The position numbers were made by a program, and so were the translations under genes. This document shows positions 13,802-14,973 of a stretch of 14,973 nt of DNA, piece by piece. Position 1 is the first letter of the stretch. Every line of letters starts with the position of its first letter. A model generated the notes under the pieces. It was not told where the DNA came from and did not search any database. It saw only the letters and a program-made list of their open reading frames with translations. The DNA is taken from contig JAWLCG010000084.1 of the NCBI GenBank assembly GCA_041687295.1, positions 1-14,973 on the forward strand, read 5' to 3'. The DNA comes from JAWLCG01 sp041687295 (GTDB lineage Bacteria; Planctomycetota; Phycisphaerae; SM23-33; FEN-1343).

Positions 13802-14848
13802 ATGCCGTTGCGCACTGTTTCGCAGGGCCCGGTCCGCGTGGGCGTCGTCGGCTGCGGCGTGGTGGCCGACTATGGCCACATCCCCGCCATCCACCGCTGC
13901 GACCTGGCGAAGCTGGTCGCCTTTGCCGACCCCGACGAGAAGCGCCGCCGCACGCAGATGGACAAGTACGGCCTGCCGGGTTTCGAGAGCTTCGAGGCCA
14001 TGGCCGAGGCCGTCGAGATGGACGCCGTCTCCATCTGCACTCAGCCTGACATCAAGCTGGACATGGTCCGCATCGCCGCGGCCCACGGCCTGCACGCCTT
14101 CTGCGAGAAGCCCCTCACCGACACGCTCGAGCAGGCCGAGCCGCTCGTGCAGATCATGGACGAGGCCGGGCTGATGGTCGGCGTCGCCTTCGTCTACCGC
14201 GGCAAGGAGGTCGTCCAGCGGATGATGGAGCTGCTCCGCGAGGGCACCATCGGCAAGCTGCGGGTGCTGCGGACCGAGAACCTTTGGGACTACCACGGCA
14301 TCCGCGGGCGGGTGTACCCCGCCGAGCGCCGCCGCCGGGCCCTGGCCAACCTGGGCACCTTCGACTGCGGCGTCCATCAGCTCGACCTGCTGCGCTACAT
14401 GACCGGCGGGGAGTTCGCCGACGTCCACGCCGTCGGCACCATCGTCGAGCCTGAGAACGAGTACCCCGACCACGTCATCGCCCATGGCCGAATGGACAAC
14501 GGCGTGCTGGTCTACCTCGAGGAGTCGGCCGTCTATGGCCATACCGCCGCCGAGGGCCCTCGCGTGATCCACCGCTACCACATGATCGGCGAGAACGGCG
14601 TGATGAGCTGCGGCTCGACCGGCGTCGGCGGCGGGGCGACCGAACTCTACGTCGTCAGCGGCGAGAAGCAGTGGACCGAGACCGTCGGCGGCGGCAAGGC
14701 CTGGGACGGGACCTACCGCCAGTTCTACCAGCTGATCCTCGGTCAGCCCGTCGAGCACCGCTTCGTCGCCGACGGCCACGACGCCCTGGCCAACATGCGC
14801 ATGGCCCGGCAGATCGTCGGCCAGTGCATGGCCGGGGAAGAGGGTTGA
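13802..14848 (+). CDS. Gfo/Idh/MocA-family NAD(P)-dependent sugar dehydrogenase
   Basis: A 348-residue oxidoreductase. The N-terminal Rossmann domain has VGVVGCGVVADYGHIPAI (13-30) with the GxGxxA dinucleotide site, and the family signature CEKPLTDT with E102-K103-P104. The C-terminal domain carries GTFDCGVHQLDLLRY (185-199), which holds the conserved D188 and H192 of the active site. The family oxidises or reduces sugars, inositols and related polyols with NAD(P). There is no Tat or Sec signal, unlike many planctomycete relatives, so it is cytoplasmic. The ATG at 13802 has AAGGAG 7 nt upstream, and the gene begins 11 bp after the epimerase stop; the frame upstream overlaps the epimerase and is rejected. 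The epimerase product is a plausible substrate or precursor. The stop codon lies within the first unit of a tandem octamer array. Confidence 0.93.
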   Translation: MPLRTVSQGPVRVGVVGCGVVADYGHIPAIHRCDLAKLVAFADPDEKRRRTQMDKYGLPGFESFEAMAEAVEMDAVSICTQPDIKLDMVRIAAAHGLHAFCEKPLTDTLEQAEPLVQIMDEAGLMVGVAFVYRGKEVVQRMMELLREGTIGKLRVLRTENLWDYHGIRGRVYPAERRRRALANLGTFDCGVHQLDLLRYMTGGEFADVHAVGTIVEPENEYPDHVIAHGRMDNGVLVYLEESAVYGHTAAEGPRVIHRYHMIGENGVMSCGSTGVGGGATELYVVSGEKQWTETVGGGKAWDGTYRQFYQLILGQPVEHRFVADGHDALANMRMARQIVGQCMAGEEG

Positions 14849-14885
14849 TGGGTTGATGGGTTAATCGGTTAATTGGTTAATCGGG
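14843..14885. repeat. Tandem octamer array, five units
   Basis: GGTTGATG, GGTTGATG, GGTTAATC, GGTTAATT, GGTTAATC, then GGG: five 8-bp units, head to tail, from 14843 to 14882. It is AT-rich relative to its surroundings. The first unit supplies the TGA stop codon of the dehydrogenase. Arrays like this can change copy number by slippage; the stop in unit one would stay intact on expansion. 14886-14916 shows nothing recognisable. Confidence 0.85.
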
Positions 14886-14916
14886 AAGAAGCGCGGGACG
14901 CCGCGCGGGCGCTCGG

Positions 14917-14945
14917 TATATAGCCCCGGGCTTGCCCGGGGTCGA
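14917..14945. repeat. TATATAGCCCCGG palindrome, third copy
   Basis: TATATAGCCCCGGGCTTGCC followed by CGGGGTCGAG. The stem CCCCGGGC / GCCCGGGG is perfect around TT. Same family as 12290-12352; here it lies about 70 bp after the dehydrogenase stop and could help end the transcript. Confidence 0.75.
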
Positions 14946-14973
14946 GGGCGGCAGTCGTGTAGGCGGGGTCCGA

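Noticed and set aside
14843..14885. Possible CRISPR or iteron origin from tandem repeats
   Set aside because: The units are 8 bp with no spacers, and there is no replication gene nearby; it is a simple tandem array.

Overview
The window is GC-rich, coding on both strands, with long gaps full of palindromic repeats. Two formylglycine-type sulfatases, a Rieske/AIF-like flavoprotein, a lone dnaK with a near-consensus sigma-54 promoter, and a sugar epimerase/dehydrogenase pair all fit a high-GC member of the Planctomycetota (perhaps Phycisphaerae) or a neighbouring PVC group. That placement is an inference from gene content and style; no rRNA or other phylogenetic marker gene except dnaK is present.

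Layout. (1) 103-5770, minus strand: sulfatase 2, a large glycosidase-like protein and sulfatase 1, transcribed in that order. The two gaps between them hold copies of a REP-like palindrome, a CTCTGTG-rich repeat and a dyad. (2) 5771-6376: no gene; a MITE-like element of about 200 bp with long imperfect inverted arms, plus a second small palindromic repeat. (3) 6377-7951, plus strand: a Rieske ferredoxin domain fused to a FAD/NAD(P) oxidoreductase. (4) 7952-8396: a long two-part hairpin and then a -24/-12 promoter for dnaK. (5) 8397-10310: dnaK, closed by a strong intrinsic terminator. (6) 10604-11458: an alpha/beta-hydrolase lipoprotein whose promoter sits so close to the ATG that the mRNA is probably leaderless. 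(7) 11588-12250: an orphan NarL/FixJ-type response regulator. (8) 12251-12944: nearly 700 bp with no gene, a cluster of at least five repeat or hairpin types. (9) 12945-14848: a D-psicose/tagatose 3-epimerase-like protein and a Gfo/Idh/MocA dehydrogenase, 11 bp apart and surely co-transcribed, followed by a tandem octamer array that contains the dehydrogenase stop codon.

How it may fit together. The sulfatase-glycosidase-sulfatase block and the epimerase-dehydrogenase pair are the kind of genes used to desulfate, cleave and then interconvert the sugars of sulfated glycans. None of the five has a visible signal peptide, so the work would be done inside the cell on imported oligosaccharides. 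dnaK, the response regulator, the lipoprotein and the flavoprotein look like independent single-gene units.

Best leads: the sigma-54 promoter of dnaK, the MITE-like element, the interspersed repeat families shared between gaps, the leaderless lipoprotein gene, and the non-canonical active-site motif of sulfatase 2. I did not see a defence system, prophage, integron, CRISPR array or transposase gene. Several gene starts below differ from the longest open frame because a Shine-Dalgarno sequence and the family alignment both favour an internal start.
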